From JANOBJ01 sp031411575 (GTDB taxonomy: Bacteria; Pseudomonadota; Gammaproteobacteria; Burkholderiales; Burkholderiaceae_C): 38,925 bases of DNA. Both the position numbers and the translations under genes were made by a program. The notes below the pieces were generated by a model. That model had not been told where the DNA came from. It saw only the letters and a program-made list of their open reading frames with translations, and did no database searches. The stretch's first letter is position 1, and each line of letters opens with the position of its first letter. Shown here piece by piece: positions 17,931-25,371 of the stretch. Location of the stretch: assembly GCA_031411575.1 (NCBI GenBank), contig JANOBJ010000109.1, positions 1-38,925 of the forward strand, read 5' to 3'.

Positions 17931-18094
17931 TGAACCAACACCTCCCCATCATCCTCATCGAGCTGATCTTGGTTTTCGGCGGGGCCTTGGCATTTGGATG
18001 GTGGCAATTGCATACGATCAAGCGAGACCGTGAGCGTGCTGCTGGGCAGCGCAAAGCCGAGAAAACGTCTGGTGGCGAGAAAGAAGTGGGTTGA
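17930..18094 (+). CDS. Small single-span membrane protein (54 aa) coupled to crtB
   Basis: Unrecognised. The ATG is contained in the crtB stop (TGATG). The product begins MNQHLPIILIELILVFGG, has one hydrophobic segment (about residues 5-27, ending GWWQL), then a highly charged tail rich in Lys, Arg and Glu (residues 31-54). A stop-start overlap, a clean membrane segment and a positive-inside tail argue for a real gene. It ends 3 bases before the stop of the converging crtC. A membrane anchor or organiser for carotenoid enzymes is conceivable but is only inference. Confidence 0.7.
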   Translation: MNQHLPIILIELILVFGGALAFGWWQLHTIKRDRERAAGQRKAEKTSGGEKEVG

Positions 18095-18097
18095 GCT

Positions 18098-19159
18098 TCA
18101 AGCGCGCCTTGGCATTCGCCATGGCAGCATGAACTGCACGAGCGAAGATTCCAGTCGCTGTACGTCAAGCGACTCGTGAACAGCAGTGACCCGCTCACCG
18201 AGAAAACTCGTGAGGAGCTCCGAGCGAACGTAGAACGGCGTATCTTCGAGCGTCCGAATCACCTTTGTTGGAGCGTCGGCCCTGACCTGTCGGGCCACCC
18301 GCCACAAAGTACCCGGCAACGCCTGCCGAGGCGGGGCGTCAAGCTGCTCAACCTCGCCCGCAGGGGCAAAGCGCAGTGCCAGCATCCGCTCATCGCCATT
18401 CTTTTCCCGTATGTCGTACAGCACGCCGGTGCTGTCGTTTGCCATGGGTGCTCGCGACCAGTCCCAACTTTTGAACGCGCGGGCCACCGGTTCATCCCCT
18501 TCGTTGGAGTCCAGATAGCCGGCCCCTCCCCATCGCAGCTCGGGTGAACTGAGATTCACTTCCACTCGCGCGCACGCCGCGATCGGACCCCAGCGATGGC
18601 GACCGGCGGTATCCAGCGGTGCAATAAATCGGCTCAGGCCCTTGGGCCAAACCCTAACCGTTCCGCGCACCCGAAAGGGCAGCGGCACGGACACCTCATC
18701 GAGATTCAACGTCAGCGATTGCCCATCCCAGTGCATGCTGCTGGGTCCGATGGCAAGCTGATTGTGATTGCGAAAAAGTGACGCACGACCACGCTCCGTC
18801 ATCGTCCAGCGCCGCACGCCAGGGCCATAGAGCGCGATATTGACGGCAACATGGTTTTCAGGCTCGCTCTTCCCAGCCTGTCTCGCCCACCGGTAGTAGG
18901 GCGAAAACACGCTCCCTACGAAAGCAATGATGGTCAACCCATACCGGCCGTCATCGCTGAGCGCGTCGACATACCACCAGAGATAGCCACCCGGCGTGAC
19001 CGGCTGGTCGAATCGAGGTGCGCCATCAGTGTCGCGGCCGCCAAACGCCCTGACATCGCCGCCATTGGCACTCCAGGTCCCGGATGTACGCTGCCTCCCG
19101 CCAGATACAGCCCCGGTACCGCGGTTGCTGACGACGCCCTGCGGAAGGCTGACAGCCAA
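18098..19159 (-). CDS. crtC: Carotenoid 1,2-hydratase (hydroxyneurosporene synthase)
   Basis: Adds water to the end double bond of neurosporene/lycopene-type carotenoids. The family block 'PRFDQPVTPGGYLWWYVDAL' (19018 downwards) runs into 'IIAFVGSVFSPYYRWAR', followed by 'NHVAVNIALYGPG' and 'WDWSRAP'. The start is unresolved: between the conserved block and position 19159 (TTG) there is no ATG, GTG, TTG or CTG in frame, so translation must begin inside crtD (overlap 226 bases with the TTG), or at TTG 18937 with loss of the conserved N-terminal block. ATGs further up lie at 19273 and 19306. Product identity is firm, N-terminus is not. Confidence 0.9.
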   Translation of the reverse strand: MAVSLPQGVVSNRGTGAVSGGRQRTSGTWSANGGDVRAFGGRDTDGAPRFDQPVTPGGYLWWYVDALSDDGRYGLTIIAFVGSVFSPYYRWARQAGKSEPENHVAVNIALYGPGVRRWTMTERGRASLFRNHNQLAIGPSSMHWDGQSLTLNLDEVSVPLPFRVRGTVRVWPKGLSRFIAPLDTAGRHRWGPIAACARVEVNLSSPELRWGGAGYLDSNEGDEPVARAFKSWDWSRAPMANDSTGVLYDIREKNGDERMLALRFAPAGEVEQLDAPPRQALPGTLWRVARQVRADAPTKVIRTLEDTPFYVRSELLTSFLGERVTAVHESLDVQRLESSLVQFMLPWRMPRRA

Positions 19160-20511
19160 CCGTGTGTCGCCTGCCCGTACAGCCCCCCCCCCGTGCCCGG
19201 GTAAAACCGATGAAAATCGTGCGGCGTCGTTCTTACCACCTCGTGTGGCTTCACTTCCAGATTCAGGCCACATTGGCGCAGCAGCGCCAGACTTCTGTGT
19301 TCGCATGGGTCGATCTCCGAGGCGTCAAAATTTCGCCGGTCGCCGTCTGCAGGGGCGTTCACCAGGCACAACAAACGTTCTTTCGAGCCGGGTTTGGCCG
19401 CTGTGTCGCCCCGGTCCTGGGCACAGACATAGACCGTGCCTTTCTCGGGGAGGCGGCGTCGGCCAAAGATGTCGTCAAACTCCGAGCGGTAGTCATCATC
19501 AAAAAAAACATTGTGGCGGACCAACGGGAATCCGCTGGCCCGCGCGTGCATCGACCATGTCAGAGCAGATAGCGATCGCTCAGTTGTCTTGACAGGCGGC
19601 ACACTGTGCAAGACATCGGGACCCAATAGCCCTGACGCCAGCGCGTTGACGTCCCCATTGAAGACCACGGAATCTGCAGCGAGCGTCGAATCGTCAACCA
19701 TCCGAACGCCTGCGACACGCCCGTTGTGCACCATGATCTGCTCGCAGGACTGGCCAAAGCGCAGCGAAGCACCCCGCTGACGCGCCAGTTGCGCCAGCAT
19801 GCGCGCAACTTCATGCATGCCGCCCTCGACCGCCCAGACGCCGTCCAGTTCAACCTGCGCAACCAACATCAGCGTAGCCGGCGCGCTGAATGGAGACGAT
19901 CCGCAGTACGTGGCGTAGCGACCGAACAACTGCTGCAACCGAGGGTCACGAAAATGCCGCGCGAGCGACTTCCACAGGCTGGCAAACGGACCCAAGCCGC
20001 CAAGCACGCTGAGGCCTTTGGGGCCAAGGTCGGCCACCAGACTGGTCATCGTCGGTCGCTCCGACCGGATGTAGGGGCCTTCGAGACGGTCGTACACCTG
20101 TCTCGCCTGATCGCAAAAACCAAGAAACCGGCGAGCCTCAGCCGGACTGCTAAAAGCGGCTATGGCATCTGCGGATCTCTGTACGTCAGCAAACAGGTCA
20201 AGGTGGCCTTCCTGCCCGCGCCACGCATGGCGAGCGAGCACATCCAGCGGTTGCATCTGCAGTACGCTGTCCAGCGAGGTGCCGGCTTCGGCCAGGATTT
20301 CGTCAAATACCCAGCGCATCGTGAAAACGGTCGGCCCGGAGTCGACAGGCACTCCATCCACCATGACCCGCCTCATCTTTCCGCCAGGCTCAGGCGCTGC
20401 ATCAACCAGCGTCACGTGCAGTCCCCGGCAAGCCAGCAACAACGCACTGACCAGACCGCCAACACCGGCTCCGACGACCACCACACGATGATCGTTGAGT
20501 GCATCAGTCAT
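18934..20511 (-). CDS. crtD: Hydroxyneurosporene (methoxyneurosporene) desaturase
   Basis: CrtI-like FAD enzyme that introduces the C3,4 double bond after CrtC and CrtF. 525 aa from the ATG at 20511, preceded by AAAGGA. The nucleotide-binding motif 'VVVGAGVGGLVSALLLACRG' starts near residue 10, and the C-terminal signature 'YLAGGSVHPGPGVPMAAMSG' is present. Overlaps crtA by 8 bases at its 5' end and carries the beginning of crtC within its 3' end. The open frame extends upstream of 20511 but that part lies inside crtA and is not CrtD-like. Confidence 0.95.
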   Translation of the reverse strand: MTDALNDHRVVVVGAGVGGLVSALLLACRGLHVTLVDAAPEPGGKMRRVMVDGVPVDSGPTVFTMRWVFDEILAEAGTSLDSVLQMQPLDVLARHAWRGQEGHLDLFADVQRSADAIAAFSSPAEARRFLGFCDQARQVYDRLEGPYIRSERPTMTSLVADLGPKGLSVLGGLGPFASLWKSLARHFRDPRLQQLFGRYATYCGSSPFSAPATLMLVAQVELDGVWAVEGGMHEVARMLAQLARQRGASLRFGQSCEQIMVHNGRVAGVRMVDDSTLAADSVVFNGDVNALASGLLGPDVLHSVPPVKTTERSLSALTWSMHARASGFPLVRHNVFFDDDYRSEFDDIFGRRRLPEKGTVYVCAQDRGDTAAKPGSKERLLCLVNAPADGDRRNFDASEIDPCEHRSLALLRQCGLNLEVKPHEVVRTTPHDFHRFYPGTGGGLYGQATHGWLSAFRRASSATAVPGLYLAGGSVHPGPGVPMAAMSGRLAAATLMAHLDSTSRSRRVAISGGMSTRSAMTAGMG

Positions 20512-21280
20512 AGCAGTGTCCTTTCCAGCTGCCGCGAATGGCGATCGGGGTGAACCGGACGAACATCGATTCCGAAAAATAACCATCCTGTTTCGCAGCG
20601 CGGATCGCGTCCAGATGAGGACCGGATCGCGCGTAAGCGTCCATGGCCTGGACGCTCTCCCACACACTGAAGGTTGCCTGACGAAGAATCGGCGCCTCGC
20701 CCAGTCCAACCGCCAGCAAACAGCCGCGCGCCGAAGCCAGCGCAGCTTGCGTTCCGGGTGCCCTGTGCCAGAATGCGGTCGCACGCGAAAGCCGTATCGA
20801 AGCCCGCGTCAGGGCCACCACTGGCCCGAACATGGGTGCCGGCACGCAATCACTCAATCGCTCCCCGTCCCAGCTGCCGCGGCTCGACCAAGCACGCAAC
20901 TTGATGCTGCAGAATTCGCTTGAGCGGAGGCGATAGGCAGTCACAACATCTGAGCGTTCGATAAACGCGTCAGCAGCAATCTCGTCGTGAAAAAGCGCGA
21001 ACAGGCCTTGCCTTGAGGCGCTTGGGCGCAAGCCGAAACCTCCGTCGTAGCCGCTACCCAGCACTTTGGCGAACTTGAGTCCGGGAACACCCCGAAGCCC
21101 TCGCGCCCCCAACGCGATGCGTGCCCAACCCCACAGACGTGAAGTCGCAGCAACATCGACCAGCAACATCACCGCCACTTGCTGCGCTGTGCTGTCGCTT
21201 GCGCCGTCGATTCGATGCAGGCTGTCTGATGCTGTTAACCCCGGATTCAGGCCAGAGGGTTGCGCGCGATGGACGTTCAT
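20504..21280 (-). CDS. crtA: Spheroidene monooxygenase
   Basis: O2-dependent enzyme that converts spheroidene to the keto form spheroidenone. The protein has the family stretches 'GLKFAKVLGSGYDGGFGLRP' and 'ATFSVWESVQAMDAYAR' with 'MFVRFTPIAIRGSW' at the end. The first ATG gives 258 aa; neither it nor the later ATG at 21169 has a good ribosome site, and the conserved beta strand 'QVAVMLLVDV' begins just before the latter, so the true start probably lies between 21280 and 21175. Follows pufC by 35 bases. Confidence 0.93.
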   Translation of the reverse strand: MNVHRAQPSGLNPGLTASDSLHRIDGASDSTAQQVAVMLLVDVAATSRLWGWARIALGARGLRGVPGLKFAKVLGSGYDGGFGLRPSASRQGLFALFHDEIAADAFIERSDVVTAYRLRSSEFCSIKLRAWSSRGSWDGERLSDCVPAPMFGPVVALTRASIRLSRATAFWHRAPGTQAALASARGCLLAVGLGEAPILRQATFSVWESVQAMDAYARSGPHLDAIRAAKQDGYFSESMFVRFTPIAIRGSWKGHCYD

Positions 21281-21315
21281 GTTTGGCCGAAACGCACCGC
21301 TGCGAGAACGTTTCC

Positions 21316-22674
21316 CTACTTCAGATTCGCTTCAACGCGTCGCGCAGCGGGGTCTTCGCCAGACAGATTCGCTTCGGCCTGCAGGGGCTTGTCCAGCATG
21401 ACCCGCGTTTCAGCAATACCCGCGCCCAGCAGGGCGTCGCGCACGCCGATGGCGCGCTGCTTGGCAAGTTCCTGGTTCGACGCAAGTTCGCCCGAGGCGG
21501 AGTGGTATCCGGAAATGGCGACCTTGGCCTCTGGTTTGGCCGACATGGTGGCGATCAATTGCGCCAGACCCTTGGCCTGTTCGCCGTCGAGCGCGGCTGA
21601 GCCGACGCCGAAGTACAGAACAGAACGCGTGGGCTCGCTCAATGGCTGCGGTAGTCCGGCGGTCGGCTTTGTCGCTGACAGCAAGCCCGCATAGTCTTTG
21701 GCCATCGCCGCGCCGTTAAGTGGTTTGTTCACGCCTTGGTGGCATGTGGCGCAATTGGCTTTGGCAACGTCGCCATTGGGGCCGAGCCGATTGGCGGGAA
21801 AGCTTTTGGTCAGCGGCTCCATGTAGGCGACGTTGAGGTCCCGCGCCATGCGGATGCCATGGTAAGCCGTCACCCGTTGCACCGGGCCTTCCCAGGATGC
21901 GAATGAGCGCGTGTTGTGGCAGAACGTGCAATTCACGCCCAGGCCCTCCGACATGTGCACCATGAGGCCGTAGGTGTGCTCCGCTTGCTTGGTGGATTGC
22001 CGGTTGCCGGTTGGCAATGCTGTCTTGCCATTGACCCGAATCACCGCGTCATCTCTGAGATAGGTTGTAAATGGATCGTAGGGTAGCGAACTCAGTCCAA
22101 CCACGCTCATGGGCCTGTTCTGTCCCGCGTCGTCGCCCAGGAAAAGCTTCGCTGCCTTGGGTGCTTGCGGCGTAAACCACACATTGGCCGGCACCGCCTG
22201 CCCGCGATGGCAGGTATAGCAGGTCACGCCCGTGTTTCCCACGTGGTTTTTCCAGTCGGCGTTAAGATGCTGCGTCATCTGGATCATGCGGCGTGCCACG
22301 ACCTTGGTGTATTTGGAGTCATCGGCCAGATTTTGAGGGTTATGGCAATAGTTGCAACCGTCGGCCGGGGACACCCACTGTGTGATGGCCACCATGTGAC
22401 GCGTAAACTCGGCCACGCTCAGATCTCCCAGAACTCTGACGTTCTGGTACACATCTTTGGCCTTCGGTCCATCGCTGCCGGCAGGCGGTGTGCCCGGGGG
22501 CGCCACGTGAAGCGCGGCCGTAGTGGCTGCAATGCGGGGGTTGCTGACCTGGACCATGCCAGTGCCGCGATAGCCGTTCTGCTTCGACTCAACCGGGGGC
22601 CGCTCGCAGCCCCCAAGCAGCAAGGCTGCACCCAAGCCGAACACGGCCACGCTCAAAGTGAGAAGTCTGTTCAT
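21316..22674 (-). CDS. pufC: Reaction centre tetraheme cytochrome c subunit with C-terminal OmpA-like domain
   Basis: Periplasmic electron donor to the special pair. From ATG 22674 it has 452 aa, with a lipoprotein signal peptide (lipobox LLLGGC, Cys23). Four c-type heme motifs are visible: CNYCH 107-111, CYTCH 152-156, CTFCH 249-253 and CATCH 308-312. After the last heme, residues about 350-452 form an extra domain resembling the OmpA/MotB C-terminal peptidoglycan-binding fold ('LYFGVGSAALDGEQAKGL', 'NQELAKQRAIGVRDALLGAG', 'ARRVEANL'). Start overlaps the pufM stop (ATGA). The open frame continues upstream but only inside pufM. Confidence 0.95.
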   Translation of the reverse strand: MNRLLTLSVAVFGLGAALLLGGCERPPVESKQNGYRGTGMVQVSNPRIAATTAALHVAPPGTPPAGSDGPKAKDVYQNVRVLGDLSVAEFTRHMVAITQWVSPADGCNYCHNPQNLADDSKYTKVVARRMIQMTQHLNADWKNHVGNTGVTCYTCHRGQAVPANVWFTPQAPKAAKLFLGDDAGQNRPMSVVGLSSLPYDPFTTYLRDDAVIRVNGKTALPTGNRQSTKQAEHTYGLMVHMSEGLGVNCTFCHNTRSFASWEGPVQRVTAYHGIRMARDLNVAYMEPLTKSFPANRLGPNGDVAKANCATCHQGVNKPLNGAAMAKDYAGLLSATKPTAGLPQPLSEPTRSVLYFGVGSAALDGEQAKGLAQLIATMSAKPEAKVAISGYHSASGELASNQELAKQRAIGVRDALLGAGIAETRVMLDKPLQAEANLSGEDPAARRVEANLK

Positions 22675-23654
22675 CACTTGGCTCCTTGGATCAAGGTGGC
22701 GGGGTCTATCACGGCTGGAATCACCGAGGGATACATCGGCGCCACACCGTGCTTCACGGCCCACAGGTACCAGTTGTCCACCACCGTACCCGTCAACAAG
22801 ATGCCAATACCTCCGACCAGCGGACACAGCACGGCAAACCACCAAGCCCAGCGGTGAATCGATTCCATCGTGGCGTTGAAGCCCATTGTCCAGCGCCAGA
22901 ACAAGGCCGCGCGTTCGGTTGCGGTCCCGCGATCCACGATCTGTTCAATCTCCCGGTCACCGCCGTACCGGCTTACCGCCAGAATGGTTGCGCCATGCAT
23001 GGCAAAAAGCAGCACGGAGCCGTACAGGAACGCAATCGAAAGCGCATGGAAGGGGTTGTAGAAGAGATTTCCGTAGCGCAATGAGAATGCTGCCGTCCAA
23101 TCAAGATGCGGAAAGATGCCGAAGGGGACAGCCTCCCCCCAACTGCCCATCAAGATTGGCCGGAAGAACCCGAGCACGAGAAACAGCCAGATCGCTGCGG
23201 CAAAGGCCCACGCGACGTGCGTGCCCATACCCAATTCACGGGCGCGGCGGTAGGTCCTGGCCCACCACAACAGCAGGGACGCCGTGAGAAACCCACCGGC
23301 AATCAGCCACCAACCACCCTGGTTGAGCGCCGGAATGCGCAAGCCGTTCCCGGGCGCGGGCGGCTCAAGCGCCAGCCAGAACAACTGACGAACGAACTGG
23401 ATCGGGTCCCAGTTCACCTGCGCCAGCATGTTGAAACCAATGATGTTGAAGGACAACATCCCGAGCAGGAGCGATGCAACACCCAGACCACCCAGGTAGA
23501 TGGGCCCAAGCTGGGCATTGCCCAATCTACCCAGCAAATGGAATATTGCTGGCTGTTTACCGGTACGCGGGCTGTTTCCAGCCGGTAACGGAATGCCGTG
23601 GTGCGTCGGGCCAACGGCTTGGACGGTCGTAAACAGGTTTTGGTATTGAGCCAT
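22674..23654 (-). CDS. pufM: Photosynthetic reaction centre M subunit
   Basis: Core subunit binding half of the special pair and the primary quinone. 326 aa with five membrane helices; 'WGEAVPFGIFPHLDW' and 'NPFHALSIAFLYGS' hold the bacteriochlorophyll-ligand histidine region, and 'WRWTMGFNATMESIHRWAWW' contains the Fe/quinone-site histidine. The C-terminal extension beyond helix E is typical of species carrying PufC. Follows pufL by 24 bases. Confidence 0.98.
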   Translation of the reverse strand: MAQYQNLFTTVQAVGPTHHGIPLPAGNSPRTGKQPAIFHLLGRLGNAQLGPIYLGGLGVASLLLGMLSFNIIGFNMLAQVNWDPIQFVRQLFWLALEPPAPGNGLRIPALNQGGWWLIAGGFLTASLLLWWARTYRRARELGMGTHVAWAFAAAIWLFLVLGFFRPILMGSWGEAVPFGIFPHLDWTAAFSLRYGNLFYNPFHALSIAFLYGSVLLFAMHGATILAVSRYGGDREIEQIVDRGTATERAALFWRWTMGFNATMESIHRWAWWFAVLCPLVGGIGILLTGTVVDNWYLWAVKHGVAPMYPSVIPAVIDPATLIQGAK

Positions 23655-23678
23655 GGTTGCCTCCTGCGTTTTGCTGTT

Positions 23679-24503
23679 TCAGCGCCAGATGGGGAGTGCC
23701 AGCCACCAGCCCCACCACTCCGGCCAACCGCGCGTCCAGAACGGGCCGCTGATCACAATGCAGACTGCCGAAAAGAATACGGCCGCGAGCGCAAGGAACA
23801 GGCCGAGGCGGTGAATACCGAGCGTGCCGACGGAGTACCCAATCAGGTCACGGAAAAAGGTGTCTTCGTGTTCGGGCGTCTTGACCACCTCACCCGCTGC
23901 AGGATTGGTAGCCGAGAGGATCAGCGAGCCGTGCAGCGACAAGGCAAATGTGGTCGCAAAGAAAAAGCTCACCGCCAGCATGTGCGCCGGGTTGTAGTGA
24001 AAGTGCAGGTACTGGTACCCGACGTTGGATACCCAGTCGAGGTGGCTGAAAATGCCATAGGGAAAGCCGTGGCCCCATGCGCCCATCAGGACCGGGCGGA
24101 TCACCACCAGGGTCACATAAGCAAAAATGGCCATGCCAAACGCTGCGGGTACGTGGTAGCCCATGCCGAGCTTGCGGCATATCTCCACTTCGCGCAGGGC
24201 CCATGACACGAACGCTCCAATCGCGCACACTGTGATCACTTGCCACAGGCCGCCTTCGCGCAGGGGGGCCAGGCGCAATCCATACTTGAGATCGGGCGGA
24301 GCGATGCTGATCTGCCAGAGATTCCAGGTTGGCCCCATGGCAGCGCCCCACAGAATCATGGCGGTGCCGAGAAAGGCAAAGAATATGGTCGTGACGCCGA
24401 AAAACCCGACGTAGAACGGCCCGACCCAAAAGTCGAACAAGTCGCCGCCGACCAAGGTGCCCCCGCGGACACGGTACTTCCGTTCAAAACTGAGCATGGC
24501 CAT
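23679..24503 (-). CDS. pufL: Photosynthetic reaction centre L subunit
   Basis: Core subunit pairing with PufM. 274 aa, begins 'MAMLSFERKYRVRGGTL' as in most PufL, with 'WGHGFPYGIFSHLDWVSNVG' (shortened family motif) and 'YNPAHMLAVSFFFAT' providing special-pair ligands, and 'IHRLGLFLALAAVFF' with the Fe-ligand His. A GGAGGAG Shine-Dalgarno lies 9-15 bases before the ATG. The 125-base leader between pufA and pufL contains a strong hairpin. Confidence 0.98.
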   Translation of the reverse strand: MAMLSFERKYRVRGGTLVGGDLFDFWVGPFYVGFFGVTTIFFAFLGTAMILWGAAMGPTWNLWQISIAPPDLKYGLRLAPLREGGLWQVITVCAIGAFVSWALREVEICRKLGMGYHVPAAFGMAIFAYVTLVVIRPVLMGAWGHGFPYGIFSHLDWVSNVGYQYLHFHYNPAHMLAVSFFFATTFALSLHGSLILSATNPAAGEVVKTPEHEDTFFRDLIGYSVGTLGIHRLGLFLALAAVFFSAVCIVISGPFWTRGWPEWWGWWLALPIWR

Positions 24504-24565
24504 CTGTTGCTCCTCCGCCCCGATTGGTGTTGGGGGCAGGCGCTATCGCATCTATTTTTCAGATT

Positions 24566-24599
24566 GGGCCGGACACGGTGTTGCCACCGAATCCTGCCC
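24566..24599 (-). promoter_or_regulatory. Intercistronic RNA hairpin between pufA and pufL
   Basis: Read as minus-strand RNA, GGGC / A / GGA / UU / CGGUG - GCAA - CACCG / UG / UCC / G / GCCC folds into one long stem with a GNRA (GCAA) tetraloop and small internal mismatches. It begins 30 bases after the pufA stop. A hairpin at this place is known in Rhodobacter to protect the pufBA segment from 3'-5' decay, giving excess antenna over reaction centre message. No U-tract follows, so it is not a classic terminator. Confidence 0.65.
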
Positions 24600-24628
24600 A
24601 CCGTTTGCTTCGAAAGAAGTGCTTCCCG

Positions 24629-24814
24629 TCAGGGTTTGACAGCGGGCATCGCCGCGTTCTGCTTCAGGGTCGCGGCAGCTTTCGGGCCGTCCAGCCAGTT
24701 GTAAGTTGGCGTGCTGAGCAGGATGAGATGAATCATCGCCGCCAAGCCAAAGAGGAAGATGCCTTGGACGACCATCGCACGGAGCGGGTCGTACAGTTTC
24801 CAGATTCTCCACAT
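24629..24814 (-). CDS. pufA: LH1 antenna alpha polypeptide
   Basis: 61-aa light-harvesting 1 alpha chain, beginning MWRIWKLYDPLRAM. The membrane helix holds the bacteriochlorophyll ligand His in 'GLAAMIHLILLST', followed by 'YNWLDG'. I chose ATG 24814 over the in-frame ATG 24823 because AGGAGGTG (24828-24821) is six bases away and MWRIW is the usual alpha N-terminus. Its Shine-Dalgarno overlaps the stop of the preceding 74-aa ORF. Confidence 0.97.
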   Translation of the reverse strand: MWRIWKLYDPLRAMVVQGIFLFGLAAMIHLILLSTPTYNWLDGPKAAATLKQNAAMPAVKP

Positions 24815-24826
24815 AGATATCACCTC

Positions 24827-25051
24827 CTAAGTTAAGTAAGACATGAACGTGTACACAGCGGCCTTCACGCCACCGGTCATCGATTTCACATTCTCGGCAC
24901 CGGGTAACCAGGAGCGCCAGTGCCAGCCCAGTGCCTGAGCAAAAACTGCAATCACCAGGAACATTGCAAAGCCCACCACGAAGATGGCGGAGAAGGCAGT
25001 TGAGTCCTTCCTCATCATTCCGTGCAGCGTGCCGTTCAGATTTCCAGCCAT
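24827..25051 (-). CDS. LH1-beta-like polypeptide lacking the pigment-binding histidines (74 aa)
   Basis: Lies between pufB and pufA, with its own AAGGAG ribosome site, 29 bases after pufB and 12 bases before pufA. Aligning residues 19-49 to PufB residues 18-48 gives matches at Phe, Gly-Phe, Phe, Ile-Ala-Val, Ala, Leu, Trp, Trp-Arg, Trp-Leu (core 'IAVFAQALGWHWRSWL' against 'IAVVAHILVWVWRPWL'). The beta-chain ligand His38 is replaced by Gln39 and the other conserved His20 by Ser21. A C-terminal tail of 25 residues (from Pro50) is absent in PufB. It looks like a diverged antenna paralogue or a structural RC-LH1 subunit; no name is assigned. Confidence 0.85.
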   Translation of the reverse strand: MAGNLNGTLHGMMRKDSTAFSAIFVVGFAMFLVIAVFAQALGWHWRSWLPGAENVKSMTGGVKAAVYTFMSYLT

Positions 25052-25080
25052 GACGTACTCCTTGTTTACCCGTTGTCAGA

Positions 25081-25227
25081 CTAGAGCCAGGGCCGCCACA
25101 CCCAGACCAAGATATGGGCCACCACGGCAATTGCCGTGAAGCCAATGAATCCTTGGGTCCAGTATTGGTGGAACTCCTGGGCTTCGTCGTCGGTCAGGCC
25201 CGAAATTGAGCCCTTGCGGTCAGCCAT
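25081..25227 (-). CDS. pufB: LH1 antenna beta polypeptide
   Basis: 48-aa light-harvesting 1 beta chain. Begins MADRKGSISGLTDDEAQEFH, with conserved His20 and the bacteriochlorophyll ligand His38 in 'AIAVVAHILVWVWRPWL'. AAGGAGAG lies just before the ATG. First gene of the puf part of the superoperon; no pufQ lies between it and bchZ. Confidence 0.97.
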   Translation of the reverse strand: MADRKGSISGLTDDEAQEFHQYWTQGFIGFTAIAVVAHILVWVWRPWL

Positions 25228-25371
25228 AGGAAACTCTCCTTTGCTTCGGCCTTGCGGCCATTCTTGCGCGCAGCCCGCGCAACGAGGCAGCCGTGACGAA
25301 ATGCCACGACATCCGGTATGGGGCGATCGCGTGCGACGCCCCGGTGTTGGGTTTGCGCCTGTGGTGTGCGG
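25228..25371 (-). promoter_or_regulatory. bchZ-pufB intercistronic region with two hairpins
   Basis: 144 bases without a gene. Hairpin A (25320-25342): GGGGCG paired with CGCCCC, one bulge, then TCG/CGA and a 4-base loop. Hairpin B (25264-25282): TTGCGCG paired with CGCGCAA around a 5-base loop. Neither is followed by a T-run in the transcribed direction, so they look like processing or stabilising folds rather than terminators. In Rhodobacter this position holds pufQ and a puf promoter; I see no pufQ and no convincing promoter. Confidence 0.5.

Noticed and set aside
20512..20784. N-terminal extension of crtD
   Set aside because: Lies within crtA in another frame; the FAD motif begins just after ATG 20511, which has a good ribosome site.
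22675..22845. N-terminal extension of pufC
   Set aside because: Overlaps pufM; the lipoprotein signal peptide begins precisely at ATG 22674.
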